Shown piece after piece: positions 1-9,178 of a DNA stretch of 64,000 nucleotides. The position numbers and the translations under genes are program-made. The stretch covers positions 248,001 through 312,000 of the forward strand of contig NZ_NESL01000001.1 in the NCBI RefSeq assembly GCF_003063435.1. Direction: 5' to 3'. The stretch comes from Limnohabitans sp. 2KL-1. GTDB lineage: Bacteria > Pseudomonadota > Gammaproteobacteria > Burkholderiales > Burkholderiaceae_C. Every line of letters begins with the position of its first letter. Position 1 is the stretch's first letter. The notes below the pieces were generated by a model, which saw only the letters and a list, made by a program, of their open reading frames with translations, did not search any database and was not told the DNA's origin.

Positions 1-1494
1 GCCCACGCCCAAGATGTCGCAGATCTTGGACGGGCCAGCACCGACGACTTCGGTGAAGGTGACCAAGCCAATGCCCATCAAGGTGGGGCTGTTGGGGTCG
101 GCGCGTTTGGCCGCTTGCTCGGCACGCAGGCCTTTGTAGTCCACGGCTTCGAGCACTTTGTCCAAAGCGGTTTGGTAGTCGCCCGAGTCGTATTCAAAAC
201 CGAAGGCGCTGGTGTAGGGGAACTGCTCTTTCTTGACGAAGTTCTTGGCGCGGATTTCGGCCTTGTCCATGCCCAACTTTTGCGCCAGCACGTCGACCAT
301 GCGCTCGATCAAATACACCGCTTCGGTCACGCGGAAGGAGCAGCGGTACGCCACGCCACCGGGGGCCTTGTTGGTGTAAACACCTTTCACACTCGCGTGT
401 GCCGCAGGAATGTCATAAGAGCCGGAGACGATGTGGAACATGCCCGCAGGGAACTTGGTCGGGTCGGCGCAGGCGTCGAACGCGCCGTGGTCGGCCACCA
501 CGTTCACGCGCAGGCCGGTGATCTTGCCGTCGGCTGTGGCGGCCAATTCGCCGTCCATGTGGTAGTCACGGGCAAAGGCAGTAGACGAGATGTTTTCAAT
601 GCGGTCTTCGACCCACTTGACGGGGCGGCCCAGCACGATGGAGGCCACGATGGCGCAGACATAACCGGGGTAAATGCCAACCTTGTTGCCAAAGCCGCCA
701 CCGATGTCGGGGCTGACGATGCGGACTTTGGATTCGGGAATGCCCGAGAGCATGGACACCACGGTGCGCACCACATGCGGCGCTTGGCTGGTGATGAAGG
801 TGGTCAGGTCGCCCTTGATCGGGTCGAAGCTGGCCACGCAGCCGCAAGTCTCCAGCGGGCAGGGGTGCACGCGGGGGTAGTACATGTGCTGCGACACGGT
901 CACTTCGGCTTTGTCAAAAGCGGCGTCGGCAGCCGACTTGTCACCCGCATCCCAGGTGAAGATGTGGTTGTGGTGCTCACGCTTGCCGTGCGCGCCTTCG
1001 GTCTTGCCCGCCAGGTCTTCGCGGATGACCGGGGCATCGGGTTGCAAGGCGGCATAGGGGTCGAGCACCACGGGCAACTCTTCGTATTCGATCTCGACGG
1101 CTTCCACCGCGTCAGCGGCGATGTAGCGGTCGTCGGCAATCACGATGGCCACTTCCTGCATCTGGAAGTGCACTTTGCCGTCGGCCAGCACAGCGGCCAC
1201 GTCACCAGCCAGGGTGGGCATCCAGTGCAGTTTCAGGGGCTTCAAGTCATCTGCCGTGAGCACGGCGTGCACGCCGGGCATGGCCAGAGCGGCTTCTTTG
1301 TTGATCTTGACGATGCGGCCGTGGGCAATGGGGCTGCGCACGATGTCCATGTGCAGCATGCCGGGCATCTTGATGTCGTCCACGTAGTTGCCCTTGCCCT
1401 GGATGAAACGGGCGTCTTCTTTGCGCAGGCGCGATGCGCCCATGCCAGCCAGCGCGAGTTCGCGGGCTTCAGCGGTTTGTACCGGTGCGTTCAT
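1..1494 (-). CDS. coxL: Aerobic CO dehydrogenase, large (molybdopterin) subunit, form I; 3' end outside window
   Basis: Catalytic subunit of the Mo-Cu carbon monoxide dehydrogenase, which oxidises CO with water to CO2 and passes electrons through CoxS and CoxM to the respiratory chain. About 498 codons are present out of roughly 800 in the family; the C-terminal part lies beyond the left edge. The decisive sequence is the active-site loop AYRCSFR (codons at 331-351), with Cys385 at the place of the copper-binding cysteine. This loop marks true form I CoxL, whereas form II homologues carry AYRGAGR. The ATG at 1494 follows a GGAGA ribosome site. The gene starts 29 bases after coxS, and the order M-S-L is that of form I operons. 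Maturation genes coxDEFG would be expected next, off the left edge. Confidence 0.95.
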   Translation of the reverse strand, partial: MNAPVQTAEARELALAGMGASRLRKEDARFIQGKGNYVDDIKMPGMLHMDIVRSPIAHGRIVKINKEAALAMPGVHAVLTADDLKPLKLHWMPTLAGDVAAVLADGKVHFQMQEVAIVIADDRYIAADAVEAVEIEYEELPVVLDPYAALQPDAPVIREDLAGKTEGAHGKREHHNHIFTWDAGDKSAADAAFDKAEVTVSQHMYYPRVHPCPLETCGCVASFDPIKGDLTTFITSQAPHVVRTVVSMLSGIPESKVRIVSPDIGGGFGNKVGIYPGYVCAIVASIVLGRPVKWVEDRIENISSTAFARDYHMDGELAATADGKITGLRVNVVADHGAFDACADPTKFPAGMFHIVSGSYDIPAAHASVKGVYTNKAPGGVAYRCSFRVTEAVYLIERMVDVLAQKLGMDKAEIRAKNFVKKEQFPYTSAFGFEYDSGDYQTALDKVLEAVDYKGLRAEQAAKRADPNSPTLMGIGLVTFTEVVGAGPSKICDILGVG

Positions 1495-1523
1495 GTGTGT
1501 CTCCGATCAAATAGGTGTTCGCA

Positions 1524-2009
1524 TCAAGCCGCAACGGGCTCTTGCAGTTTTTTGGCGGCGTATTGGATGGCTTTGACGATGTTCTGGTAACCGGTGCAGC
1601 GGCACAGGTTGCCCGCCATGCCGTGGCGGATTTCGTCTTCGCTCGGGTTGGGGTTCTCTTGCAAGAAGCGGTAGGCGCGCATGAGCATGCCGGGGGTGCA
1701 AAAGCCGCACTGCAGGCCGTGCTCTTTGTAAAAGCCTTCTTGCACCGCGTGCAGCACGCCCTTGTTGGCCAAGCCTTCGACGGTGAGCACTTCCGAGCCA
1801 TCGCACTGCACCGCCAGGTGCGTGCACGACTTGACCGATTGGCCGTCGATGTCCACCGTGCAAGCGCCGCAGTGGCTGGTCTCGCAGCCGATGTGGGCGC
1901 CGGTCAGGTTGAGTTCTTCGCGCAAAAAGTGGATCAGCAAGGTGCGCGGTTCAACGGCTTTTTCTTCTTTCTTGCCATTGACGGAAACGGTGACGAGTTT
2001 TTTGGACAT
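1524..2009 (-). CDS. coxS: CO dehydrogenase small subunit, two [2Fe-2S] clusters
   Basis: Iron-sulfur subunit that relays electrons from the molybdenum site of CoxL to the FAD of CoxM. The 161-residue protein has the two expected cluster sets: Cys42, Cys47, Cys50 and Cys62 form the plant-ferredoxin-like N-terminal cluster, and Cys101, Cys104, Cys136 and Cys138 the helical C-terminal one (motifs CGFC and CRC). The length is normal for the family. It lies 15 bases downstream of coxM and 29 upstream of coxL on the same strand, so the three form one transcript. The xanthine-dehydrogenase small-subunit family is broad; the assignment to CO dehydrogenase rests on the adjacent form I CoxL. Confidence 0.95.
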   Translation of the reverse strand: MSKKLVTVSVNGKKEEKAVEPRTLLIHFLREELNLTGAHIGCETSHCGACTVDIDGQSVKSCTHLAVQCDGSEVLTVEGLANKGVLHAVQEGFYKEHGLQCGFCTPGMLMRAYRFLQENPNPSEDEIRHGMAGNLCRCTGYQNIVKAIQYAAKKLQEPVAA

Positions 2010-2024
2010 GTTGTTTTCCTTCGT

Positions 2025-2888
2025 TTATGCGCAGCGCGACCAGGCTTTGTTCAGGGCGCGCTTGACCATTTCGCCCGCCATGGCGGTCTTGTATTCGATG
2101 TCACCGCGCAGGTCTTCTGCGGGGTCGCAGGCGGCGATGGCCGCATCGACCGCTGCTTGCACGTTGGCGGCGTTGAAAGGCTTGTTCAGCAAAGCGGCTT
2201 CAGCAGCTTCGACGCGCAACGCGGTGGGGGCCACGTTGGTCAGGGCCACACGCACATGGCTGACCTGGTCGCCCGATTTGCGGATCACCACCGCGCAACC
2301 GGCCGTGGCCCAGTCGCCGGTTTTGCGCTTGAGTTTTTCGTAGGCGTAGCCGGTGCCAGCAGCGAAGGCGGGCACTCGGATCTCGCACATGACTTCGTTT
2401 TCTTCGAGCAGCGTCATGTAGGTGCCCAGAAAAAAGCCGTCGGCCGCCACGGTGCGGCGGCCATTCGGGCCTTCCAGCACAAAGGAAGCGTCGATCACGA
2501 TGGACAGTGCAGGGTGGTCGTTGCCGGGGTCGCCGTGGGCGATGTCGCCGCCGATCGTGCCGCGGTTGCGCACCTGGGGGTCAGCGATCAGCTTGGCCGC
2601 TTCGCACAACAAAGGCACTTTGGCTTGCAGGATGGGCGAGGTGATCAGGTCGTTTTCCACCGTCATCGCGCCGATCACCACGGTACCGCCTTCTTCACGG
2701 ATGCCCTTGAGTTCAGGGATTCGGTTGATGTCGATCAGGTGCTCGGGCTGCGCAAAACGCAGTTTCATCATCGGCAGCAGGCTGTGCCCGCCCGCCAGCA
2801 GTTTGGCGTCTGAGCCCAATTGGCCGAGCAAGGCCACCGCCTCACCGACGGTTTTGGGCGCGTGGTATTCAAAACGCGGTGGAATCAT
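2025..2888 (-). CDS. coxM: CO dehydrogenase medium (FAD-binding) subunit
   Basis: Flavoprotein subunit that takes electrons from CoxS and hands them to the quinone pool. The 287-residue protein has the FAD-binding signatures of the family: AGGHSLLP near residues 32-39 and TIGGD near residue 110, followed by the C-terminal CO_deh_flav_C domain. The ATG at 2888 is preferred because a GGAG site lies about 8 bases upstream; a TTG one codon earlier is possible. It is the first gene of the coxMSL operon, and the 270 bases upstream hold direct repeats that fit control by the neighbouring RcoM-type regulator. Confidence 0.95.
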   Translation of the reverse strand: MIPPRFEYHAPKTVGEAVALLGQLGSDAKLLAGGHSLLPMMKLRFAQPEHLIDINRIPELKGIREEGGTVVIGAMTVENDLITSPILQAKVPLLCEAAKLIADPQVRNRGTIGGDIAHGDPGNDHPALSIVIDASFVLEGPNGRRTVAADGFFLGTYMTLLEENEVMCEIRVPAFAAGTGYAYEKLKRKTGDWATAGCAVVIRKSGDQVSHVRVALTNVAPTALRVEAAEAALLNKPFNAANVQAAVDAAIAACDPAEDLRGDIEYKTAMAGEMVKRALNKAWSRCA

Positions 2889-2976
2889 CAAGGTCTCCTG
2901 GGTTTTGTTTAAAACAGGAGGCCAGTATTGGGGAGAGTGCTTTTCCTACTGAGTAGTCAGGTTTTAGCCAAAAACG

Positions 2977-3028
2977 TCATTCGTTGGTCGATTTATTGCA
3001 CGAAATGTACTTTATTGGGCACGAAATG
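2977..3028 (-). promoter_or_regulatory. Candidate RcoM-binding direct repeats upstream of coxM
   Basis: Two copies of gcacgaaatg occur at 2998-3007 and 3019-3028, exactly 21 bp apart, each preceded by TTTATT (2992 and 3011). A third, weak copy (tcattcgttg, 2977-2986) keeps the CA-N5-TG frame one further 21-bp step towards coxM. RcoM of Burkholderia xenovorans is reported, as I recall, to bind sets of three direct repeats spaced 21 bp on centre. The same spacing next to an rcoM-like gene supports the call. The third copy is too degenerate to count alone, and no clear -10 or -35 element was identified. Confidence 0.6.
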
Positions 3029-3163
3029 CATTGATCAGACTTCCGGCGTTTCGCAATCCGGGTATGTCCTTAGCTCTTTAAGAGGGCGGGTAAACCCTTG
3101 AATTTGGGCTGTTCAGCCCTTGAAACTGGCTGTAAGGGCTTGGGCTGTGGGGGCCTGCAGGCT

Positions 3164-3907
3164 TCAGGCCAGGCCCAGCGCCTCGCGCAAACGCCCCACT
3201 TCACCACGCGACACCGGCACCGGTGTGGTGTTTTTGCCTTTCAGGACCACATGGGTTTTGCTGCCTTCACGGCCCAGTGTCTGTACCGCCTGCAGATTGA
3301 CGATGAAACAGCGGTGCACCCGCATGAACTGCGCCGGGTCCAGACGCAATTCCAGATCGCCGATGCTCAGGTTGCAAAAGTGGTAGCCATCGCGCGTCAG
3401 GATGCGGGTGTAGTGGGCCTGTGATTCCAGGCTCAGCACATCGCGGGTGTCGACGAATGACACCTGCTGATGGGCCACCATCGGGATGCGCGACAAACGC
3501 ATGTTCGGTGTCGGCGGATCGGCGGGAGGGCGCTCTTGGCTGACCACTTGGGTCACGTCGTAAAACACCAGCACGAAGCCGGTGGTTTCACCCAGCGCAT
3601 CACCGAGGCGGCTGACCTTGATCAGCAGCACCTGCTCCGGGATGTTGATGATCATGGTCATCGGGGCTGCATTGGCCATGGGGCATCCCGAAGCCTCGTC
3701 CAGCAAGAAGTTGACTTTGGGCTGCGAGCGGGCCGGGTGAAAAGAGGTGACCAGTTTGTCGAAGGGTTGTTTTTCGCCCACCGGCAAGACCCGCCGGGCA
3801 AAGTCATTCATGGCCAACACTTTGCGCTGTGCATCCAGGTGGATGACGCCCACATCGAACTTTTCGAACAGGTACAGGTTCGGGTTGGGGGCAGTCTTGG
3901 GGTCCAT
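3164..3907 (-). CDS. rcoM: RcoM-type CO-sensing regulator, heme-PAS plus LytTR DNA-binding domain
   Basis: Single-component transcription factor expected to switch on coxMSL when CO binds its heme. Residues about 10-110 form a PAS domain and residues about 145-245 a LytTR DNA-binding domain. In RcoM, His74, Cys94 and Met104 are the heme ligands in different redox states. Here His57, Cys75 and Met85 occupy matching places: Cys to Met spacing is 10 in both, and His to Cys is 18 versus 20. The ATG at 3907 gives 247 residues and has an AGAGAC site upstream; a longer open frame continues upstream but has no family similarity. It is transcribed towards coxM, with 275 bases between. A plain LytTR regulator without heme is the alternative. 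Confidence 0.85.
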   Translation of the reverse strand: MDPKTAPNPNLYLFEKFDVGVIHLDAQRKVLAMNDFARRVLPVGEKQPFDKLVTSFHPARSQPKVNFLLDEASGCPMANAAPMTMIINIPEQVLLIKVSRLGDALGETTGFVLVFYDVTQVVSQERPPADPPTPNMRLSRIPMVAHQQVSFVDTRDVLSLESQAHYTRILTRDGYHFCNLSIGDLELRLDPAQFMRVHRCFIVNLQAVQTLGREGSKTHVVLKGKNTTPVPVSRGEVGRLREALGLA

Positions 3908-4215
3908 GTGGGTGTCTCTTTTTTTCCGCCTGGCAAGCGGTTTGTTGTCGGTATGCGCCCCCGCACGGGCTTGTAGGCCATGGGTCAGTCGGGCGTTGGC
4001 GAGACTGTAACAACGATTGATGAGGGGCCGATGTACGGGGGCCAACAAACCCTGCGGGCCGGGGGCATGGGGATGTTGACGTGGCGGTGGGGTCTGTGTG
4101 CTCTTGGTGTGTGCGGGATGGTGCCGCTGTCACTGGCGTGCACGTGCACCATCGCCAGCCCCGAGCAAAAGCGCTAAAGTGTTTTTCTTTTGTGCCGCCC
4201 TGAGGAGCCCCCAAC
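3908..4215. other. Divergent intergenic region rcoM / M20 peptidase
   Basis: Some 308 bases separate the divergent starts of rcoM and the peptidase. No convincing gene was seen. A GCTAAAGT sequence near 4172-4178 could be a -10 element (TAAAGT) for the peptidase, and a GAGGAG ribosome site lies just before its ATG. No repeat like those upstream of coxM was recognised. Confidence 0.5.
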
Positions 4216-5697
4216 ATGAACGCCCCCTTGCACCGTGAAATGCCCGAAGGCATGCTCGACAGCGCCCGTGCCCTGAATGACGTGACCCAAGCCTGGGACC
4301 GCACCATCGTCCCCGAATTGAAACAATACATCGAGATCCCGGCCAAATCGCCCGCGTTCGACGCCGATTGGGCCGCGCATGGCCACATTGAGTCGGTGCT
4401 GCGGCGCGCGGCGCAATGGGTGGAGGCTCAAAAGGTGGAAGGCCTCACACTCGAGATCATCCAGTTGCCCGGGCGCACGCCGGTCATGTTTTTTGAAGTG
4501 GCCGCCACCCGCGCCGCCAGCGAGGGCTCGGGCCAAACCGTGCTGATGTATGGCCACCTGGACAAACAACCCGAGTTCAACGGATGGCGCAATGACCTGG
4601 GACCTTGGACCCCGGTGTACGAAGACGGCAAGCTCTACGGCCGGGGTGGGGCCGACGACGGTTATGCGGTGTACGCCAGCATCGCCGCCGTGCAGGCGCT
4701 CAAGAGCCAGAAGACACCGCACCCGCGCATCGTCGGTTTGATTGAAACGTGCGAAGAGTCCGGCTCGTACGACCTGCTGCCTTATGTGGACGCGCTGCGC
4801 ACCCGAATGGGCGATGTGGGTCTGGTGATCTGCCTGGACAGCGGCGCGGGCAACTACGAACAGCTGTGGCTCACCACCAGCTTGCGCGGCATGGCCCGCG
4901 GCACGCTCAAGGTGCAAATCCTCACCGAAGGCATCCACTCGGGCGACGCCTCGGGCCTGGTGCCGTCGAGCTTTCGCATCATGCGCCAGGTGCTCGACCG
5001 CCTCGAAGACAGCACCACAGGCCGCTTGCTGCCCGCCAGCTTCCATTGCGAAGTGCCCGCTGAGCGCATGGCCCAGGCCCAAGCCACGGCCGCCATCCTG
5101 GGCGACGAGGTCTACAAGCGCTTTCCCTGGGCGCACTACGACTGCGGTGGCTCCACCAGCTTTGCTCTGCCCACCACCACCGACCCGACACAGGCGCTGC
5201 TCAACCGCACCTGGACACCGACGCTGAGCGTAACCGGAGCGGACGGTTTTCCGGCGCTGAAAGACGCGGGCAATGTGCTGCGGCCCTATACCGCCTTCAA
5301 ACTCAGCCTGCGCCTGCCGCCACTGGTGGACGCAGCGCAAGCCGTGGCCGAGATGAAAGCCTTGCTGGAAGACAACGCGCCTTATCAGGCCAAGGTCACG
5401 TTTGAGTCAGGCGGCGGTGCGACCGGCTGGAACGCGCCTGACACACTGCCCTGGTTTGAGCAGGCGCTCAACCATTCGAGCCAGGCACACTTTGGCGCAG
5501 GCGTGGGCTACATCGGCCAAGGCGGCACCATCCCGCTCATGAACATGCTCAGCGCCGGATTCCCCAAAGCGCAAATGATGGTGTGTGGCGTGCTCGGCCC
5601 CAAGAGCAACGCACACGGCCCCAATGAGTTTTTGCATGTGCCTTATGCAAAAAAGCTCACGGCAGCCGTGGCCGAAGTCATGGCGCGCATGCCCTGA
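4216..5697 (+). CDS. M20 family metallopeptidase (dipeptidase-like)
   Basis: Zinc-dependent exopeptidase of the M20/M25/M40 family, probably cleaving small peptides in the cytoplasm; the exact substrate cannot be read from the sequence. The 493-residue protein has the ordered metal ligands of the family: His in YGHLDKQP, the bridging Asp in RGGADDG, the catalytic and binding Glu pair in ETCEESG, Asp in CLDSG, and a C-terminal His in NAHGPNEF. A dimerisation domain interrupts the catalytic domain in the usual place. The ATG at 4216 follows a GAGGAG site. It is divergent from rcoM and convergent with the next MFS gene, so it is probably monocistronic. Confidence 0.9.
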   Translation: MNAPLHREMPEGMLDSARALNDVTQAWDRTIVPELKQYIEIPAKSPAFDADWAAHGHIESVLRRAAQWVEAQKVEGLTLEIIQLPGRTPVMFFEVAATRAASEGSGQTVLMYGHLDKQPEFNGWRNDLGPWTPVYEDGKLYGRGGADDGYAVYASIAAVQALKSQKTPHPRIVGLIETCEESGSYDLLPYVDALRTRMGDVGLVICLDSGAGNYEQLWLTTSLRGMARGTLKVQILTEGIHSGDASGLVPSSFRIMRQVLDRLEDSTTGRLLPASFHCEVPAERMAQAQATAAILGDEVYKRFPWAHYDCGGSTSFALPTTTDPTQALLNRTWTPTLSVTGADGFPALKDAGNVLRPYTAFKLSLRLPPLVDAAQAVAEMKALLEDNAPYQAKVTFESGGGATGWNAPDTLPWFEQALNHSSQAHFGAGVGYIGQGGTIPLMNMLSAGFPKAQMMVCGVLGPKSNAHGPNEFLHVPYAKKLTAAVAEVMARMP

Positions 5698-5703
5698 ACA
5701 GGG

Positions 5704-5740
5704 GGCCGCATCCCGCAGGCCGGGCCTTCAGGGTGCGGCC
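5704..5740. terminator. Hairpin between convergent genes
   Basis: GGCCGCATCC (5704-5713) and GGGTGCGGCC (5731-5740) form an inverted repeat with one G-T pair. It lies between the stop codons of the convergent peptidase and MFS genes and overlaps the end of the latter. There is no U-tract, so it could be a weak bidirectional terminator or an mRNA 3' stabiliser. Confidence 0.35.
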
Positions 5741-6900
5741 ACTTTGCGCTGCTGCAGCACCATCCACACCAGGGCCACACCGGTCAGGGCAACCGGCAAC
5801 AAGGAGCCAATGTTCAGCCACACCCAGCCTTGTGTGGTGACCAAAGCGCCCGAGGCGAAGGATGTGATGGCCATGGTGGCAAACACAAAAAAGTTGATGG
5901 CGGCTTGACCCCGGTCTTTTTCAGCGGGTGTCCAGGCTTTCATGGCCAGCGTGGTGCTGCCGGTGAACAGGAAGTTCCAGCCCAGACCCAGCAGGAACAG
6001 CGAGGCCAGGAACTGGTGCAGCTCGACACCCGACAAGGCCATCGCAATGCAGGCGAAGTTGATCACCACGCCCGCAGCCATGATCTGCAGGGTGCCGAAT
6101 TTCTTGATCAGGTGCCCCGTGAAAAAACCCGGCGCGAACATGCCGATCACATGCCACTCCAGCACCAGCGCCGCATCGTCAAAACTGAAGCCACACACCT
6201 GCATGGCCAGTGGCGTGGCGGCCATCAGCAGGTTCATCACGCCGTAACTCAGGGCTGCCGCAGCGGCCGCCACGATGAAGACCGGCTGGCGCATGATCTC
6301 GCCCAAAGGGCGACCCGAGCTGTCACCCGGCTTTTTGGCCGGCACGGCTGGAAAGTGGATGAAGCTCATGCACAACATGGCCAACAGCGCCACGACAGCC
6401 AAGGCCATGTAGGCCCCCAGAAACGGGGTGTCATGCAGGGTTCGGGTGCGCGAGGCCAGGTTGGGGCCGACGATGGCCCCGATCAAGCCGCCGGCCAACA
6501 CCAGCGAGACGGCTTTCTCGCGAAAGCTGTCGGCCGCGAGTTCGGCGGCCGCAAAGCGGTAGAGCTGGCCATTGGCGCTGTAGTAGCCCGCGATCACCGT
6601 GGCCGCCACCAGCAACCAGAAGTTGTGGCTCCAGGCCGCGTACGCGGCCAACAAGGCAGAAAACAAAGCCACGCCCAAACCCAGTTGAAAAGACACCTTG
6701 CGCCCCCAGCGTGACTGGCTCTTGGCCACCAAGCCGGTCGACATCGCTCCGCCCACCACGTAGCCCATGACGGGCAAAGTCGCCATCCAGCCCAGCGGCG
6801 CGATGCTCAAGCCGACCAAGCCATTGATGGCAATGAAGGTGACGTTGTTGGTCAGGAACAAGCCCTGGCAGAGCGTGAGAAGGATCAGGTTGGCGTTCAT
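5728..6900 (-). CDS. MFS transporter
   Basis: Inner-membrane major facilitator superfamily carrier of about 390 residues with twelve predicted hydrophobic segments and an MFS loop (QSRWGRK) after the second segment. Substrate unknown. The ATG at 6900 begins the first hydrophobic segment; a GTG 24 bases upstream is also in frame. No ribosome site precedes the ATG, but TATACT (6908-6913 on the minus strand) sits only 7 bases before it. That geometry suggests either a leaderless transcript or use of the GTG from another promoter. It faces the M20 peptidase and has no obvious functional partner here. Confidence 0.85.
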   Translation of the reverse strand: MNANLILLTLCQGLFLTNNVTFIAINGLVGLSIAPLGWMATLPVMGYVVGGAMSTGLVAKSQSRWGRKVSFQLGLGVALFSALLAAYAAWSHNFWLLVAATVIAGYYSANGQLYRFAAAELAADSFREKAVSLVLAGGLIGAIVGPNLASRTRTLHDTPFLGAYMALAVVALLAMLCMSFIHFPAVPAKKPGDSSGRPLGEIMRQPVFIVAAAAAALSYGVMNLLMAATPLAMQVCGFSFDDAALVLEWHVIGMFAPGFFTGHLIKKFGTLQIMAAGVVINFACIAMALSGVELHQFLASLFLLGLGWNFLFTGSTTLAMKAWTPAEKDRGQAAINFFVFATMAITSFASGALVTTQGWVWLNIGSLLPVALTGVALVWMVLQQRKVAAP

Positions 6901-7046
6901 GCGACTCAGTATATCGCCGCTCACTGATGCAAAAGCTCACCGCCATCCACCCCGCAGCGCCGGCGCAGCTCGGGCAATGCGCTGCCCCATCGGCCAGGGT
7001 GTCAACTGGACCAAACCCGGTGTTTTGAACATTCGGACGCGGCACT

Positions 7047-8306
7047 TCAAAGCCCACGAAAAGCCAAGACCGCGACCAGTGTCGGGGGCAAAGCCGCCAC
7101 CAGCAGACCCAAGGGGTGAATGGTGTTGTCCGAGAATTTTTCTTTCAGGATGGTCGCACCCGCCGGGTTGGGCGCATTGGCGATCAGGGTCAAGCCACCC
7201 CCCGTCACCGCGCCAGCCACCAGTGCGATCTGGAATTCCGAACTGAGTCCCTCCACCAGCGAACCCAGGTAGGTCAGGGCGGCGTTGTCGGTGATGGCCG
7301 TCAATGCCACGGCACCGAAAAACACCGCGTCGGTGTCCAGGCTCATCAGCACCGGCTCCAGCCACCACTGTTGCTGCCCGCCCAGCACCACCAGACCGGC
7401 CAGAAAGAAGGCCACCAGCAGGGCTTCGCGCAGGATCAAAGGATTTTGGTGGCGTGGGTAAGCCGTGGTGAAGCCGAGAAAAAACAGAAACAGACCCAGA
7501 AAAACAACGGGGTGGTGTCCGAAAACCACCACCAGGACCAGAAACAACAGATGGACACAGACAATGCCCAAGGGTATGGGTGCGGGGGCGTTGACCAGGG
7601 GGGTGTCCATGTGGTCCAGCTCTTTGCGAAACAGCCACATGGCCAGGCCCGCGTTGACCACCACAGCGATCGCGGCTTTCCAGCCAAAGTGGGTCAGCAT
7701 GAAGGCAAAGTCCCAGTTCCACGCGCTGGCCACCATCAAGACCGGCGGCGCGGCAAAAGGCGTCAGCGTGCCGCCAATTGAAATGTTGACAAACAGGACC
7801 CCGAGCGTGGCGTACTTCAGCCGGGTGGAGACTTCTCGGGCCAACAGGGTGTCGCGCAGCATCATGGCCGCCAGCGTCATCGCCGCAGGCTCGGTGATGA
7901 AAGAGCCCAGCAAAGGCAAAAAAGCCAGGCACAGAAAATACAGCGACATGCCTGGCGGCAACGGGCTGCACCGTGCCATGAAGCGCACACTGGCCCCCGT
8001 GAATTCCAGCACTGGCCGGGTCCCGGCGATCACCATGATGGCGAACACGAACAGGGGTTCGGTGAACTGGCGTGAATCGAGGTAGGCGATCGCTGCCTGC
8101 TGCCCTTGAATGCCGAACATGAACAGCATCAGCACCAGCGCCCAGAAGCCGAAGACGATTTCAACTTCGCCCAGCAGGTGCCAGATGCCGGCATGCCGTG
8201 GCTGCGCATGCGCCAGGCGTTCAAAAAATCGGGTGGAAAAGGTGTGAAGGACCGCCACCGCAAACAGGATGGCGCCCAGGGTCTGGATCAGGGTTGGACT
8301 GGACAT
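7047..8306 (-). CDS. Putative Na+/H+ antiporter (Na_H_antiport_3 type)
   Basis: Polytopic membrane protein of 419 residues with about eleven hydrophobic segments, resembling the putative Na+/H+ antiporter family PF07399. Conserved-looking intramembrane stretches include FVNISIGGTLTPFAAPPVLM and AITDNAALTYLGSLV, of the type found in ion transporters of the IT superfamily. It would exchange sodium and protons across the inner membrane; activity is inferred from family only. TATACT at 8384-8389 on the minus strand is a candidate -10 element about 80 bases upstream. No operon partner is evident: the next minus-strand gene upstream starts at 9178 and ends at 8474. Confidence 0.8.
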   Translation of the reverse strand: MSSPTLIQTLGAILFAVAVLHTFSTRFFERLAHAQPRHAGIWHLLGEVEIVFGFWALVLMLFMFGIQGQQAAIAYLDSRQFTEPLFVFAIMVIAGTRPVLEFTGASVRFMARCSPLPPGMSLYFLCLAFLPLLGSFITEPAAMTLAAMMLRDTLLAREVSTRLKYATLGVLFVNISIGGTLTPFAAPPVLMVASAWNWDFAFMLTHFGWKAAIAVVVNAGLAMWLFRKELDHMDTPLVNAPAPIPLGIVCVHLLFLVLVVVFGHHPVVFLGLFLFFLGFTTAYPRHQNPLILREALLVAFFLAGLVVLGGQQQWWLEPVLMSLDTDAVFFGAVALTAITDNAALTYLGSLVEGLSSEFQIALVAGAVTGGGLTLIANAPNPAGATILKEKFSDNTIHPLGLLVAALPPTLVAVLAFRGL

Positions 8307-8473
8307 GGTGCGTGCTCAAACCGCGAGGCGGCCCGACCTTCGCAACACCTGCCCTGCAGCACAACGCTGTGACACCCTGTTTTAGTATAGCGGGGGGAAT
8401 GTTGGTGCGCAGGTGCCACGCCGACATGGCCACACCCCGTGTTCGTGCGGTGAACCCGCACGGTCTGCAAGGT

Positions 8474-9178
8474 TCACAAGGGCTGGAGCACGGTCAGCAC
8501 CTCGCCCAAATCCCGCCCCATGTGGTGCGGTGCCGGGCCTATGGCCTCGGCTGGCAGGCCCTGGCGGTTGACCCACAGCGTGGTGAAGCCAAACCAGGTG
8601 GCCCCCAGCGCGTCCCAGCCGTTGCTGGAGACAAACAGCACATCGGCCGGGGCCACGCCAAAGTGGTCCAGCACCATCTGGTAACTGGTGGGGGTGGTCT
8701 TGAACTGGCGCACGCTGTCTACCGACAGTACTGCGTCGAGCAGATCGCTCATGCCCGCACTGCGCACGGCCGATTGCAACATTTCGGGGCTGCCGTTGGA
8801 CAAAATCGCCGTGGCCACGCCGCGCTGGCGCAAGGCTTGCAGCACGCCCAGGTTTTCCGGAAAAGCGCTGAGCTCGGCGTATTGCGCCATCAGCGCGTCC
8901 TCATGAGCCTGGGTGTGCACCAAGCCCAAACGCGCCAGCGCATAACGCAGCGACGCGCGCGTGATGTCCCAAAACGATTGGTAGTGCCGACTGCCTTGTG
9001 GGGCGGGGTCGCTCAGCGAAATCAGGCGCGTGTACTCGATCTGCTTGTCGCGCCACAGCACCGACAGGGCCGCGCCCTGGCTGGGATAAAGCTGCTCGGC
9101 CAAAGCGCCGATCGAATACACATCGAACAATGTGCCGTAGGCGTCGAACACAACGACTTGGATGTGCGTGTGGGTCAT
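8474..9178 (-). CDS. (S)-2-haloacid dehalogenase (HAD type II)
   Basis: HAD-superfamily hydrolase that would convert (S)-2-haloacids to (R)-2-hydroxyacids. All residues used by L-2-haloacid dehalogenases appear in order: nucleophile Asp in FDAYGTLFD, Arg in WRDKQIEYT, Ser-Asn in LSNGSP, the Lys-x5-Tyr pair in FKTTPTSY, and the Ser-x-Asn-x2-Asp set in SSNGWD. Length 234 residues is standard. The ATG at 9178 overlaps the stop of the cupin gene in an ATGA, giving translational coupling. It is the last gene of the senB-senC-cupin operon. Why a dehalogenase should sit there is unknown; a role on a selenium or sugar intermediate is only a guess. Confidence 0.88.
   Translation of the reverse strand: MTHTHIQVVVFDAYGTLFDVYSIGALAEQLYPSQGAALSVLWRDKQIEYTRLISLSDPAPQGSRHYQSFWDITRASLRYALARLGLVHTQAHEDALMAQYAELSAFPENLGVLQALRQRGVATAILSNGSPEMLQSAVRSAGMSDLLDAVLSVDSVRQFKTTPTSYQMVLDHFGVAPADVLFVSSNGWDALGATWFGFTTLWVNRQGLPAEAIGPAPHHMGRDLGEVLTVLQPL

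Noticed and set aside
115..1590. Plus-strand 491-codon frame opposite coxL
   Set aside because: The minus strand encodes CoxL with intact motifs; the plus-strand product is a His/Val/Gly-rich shadow without similarity.
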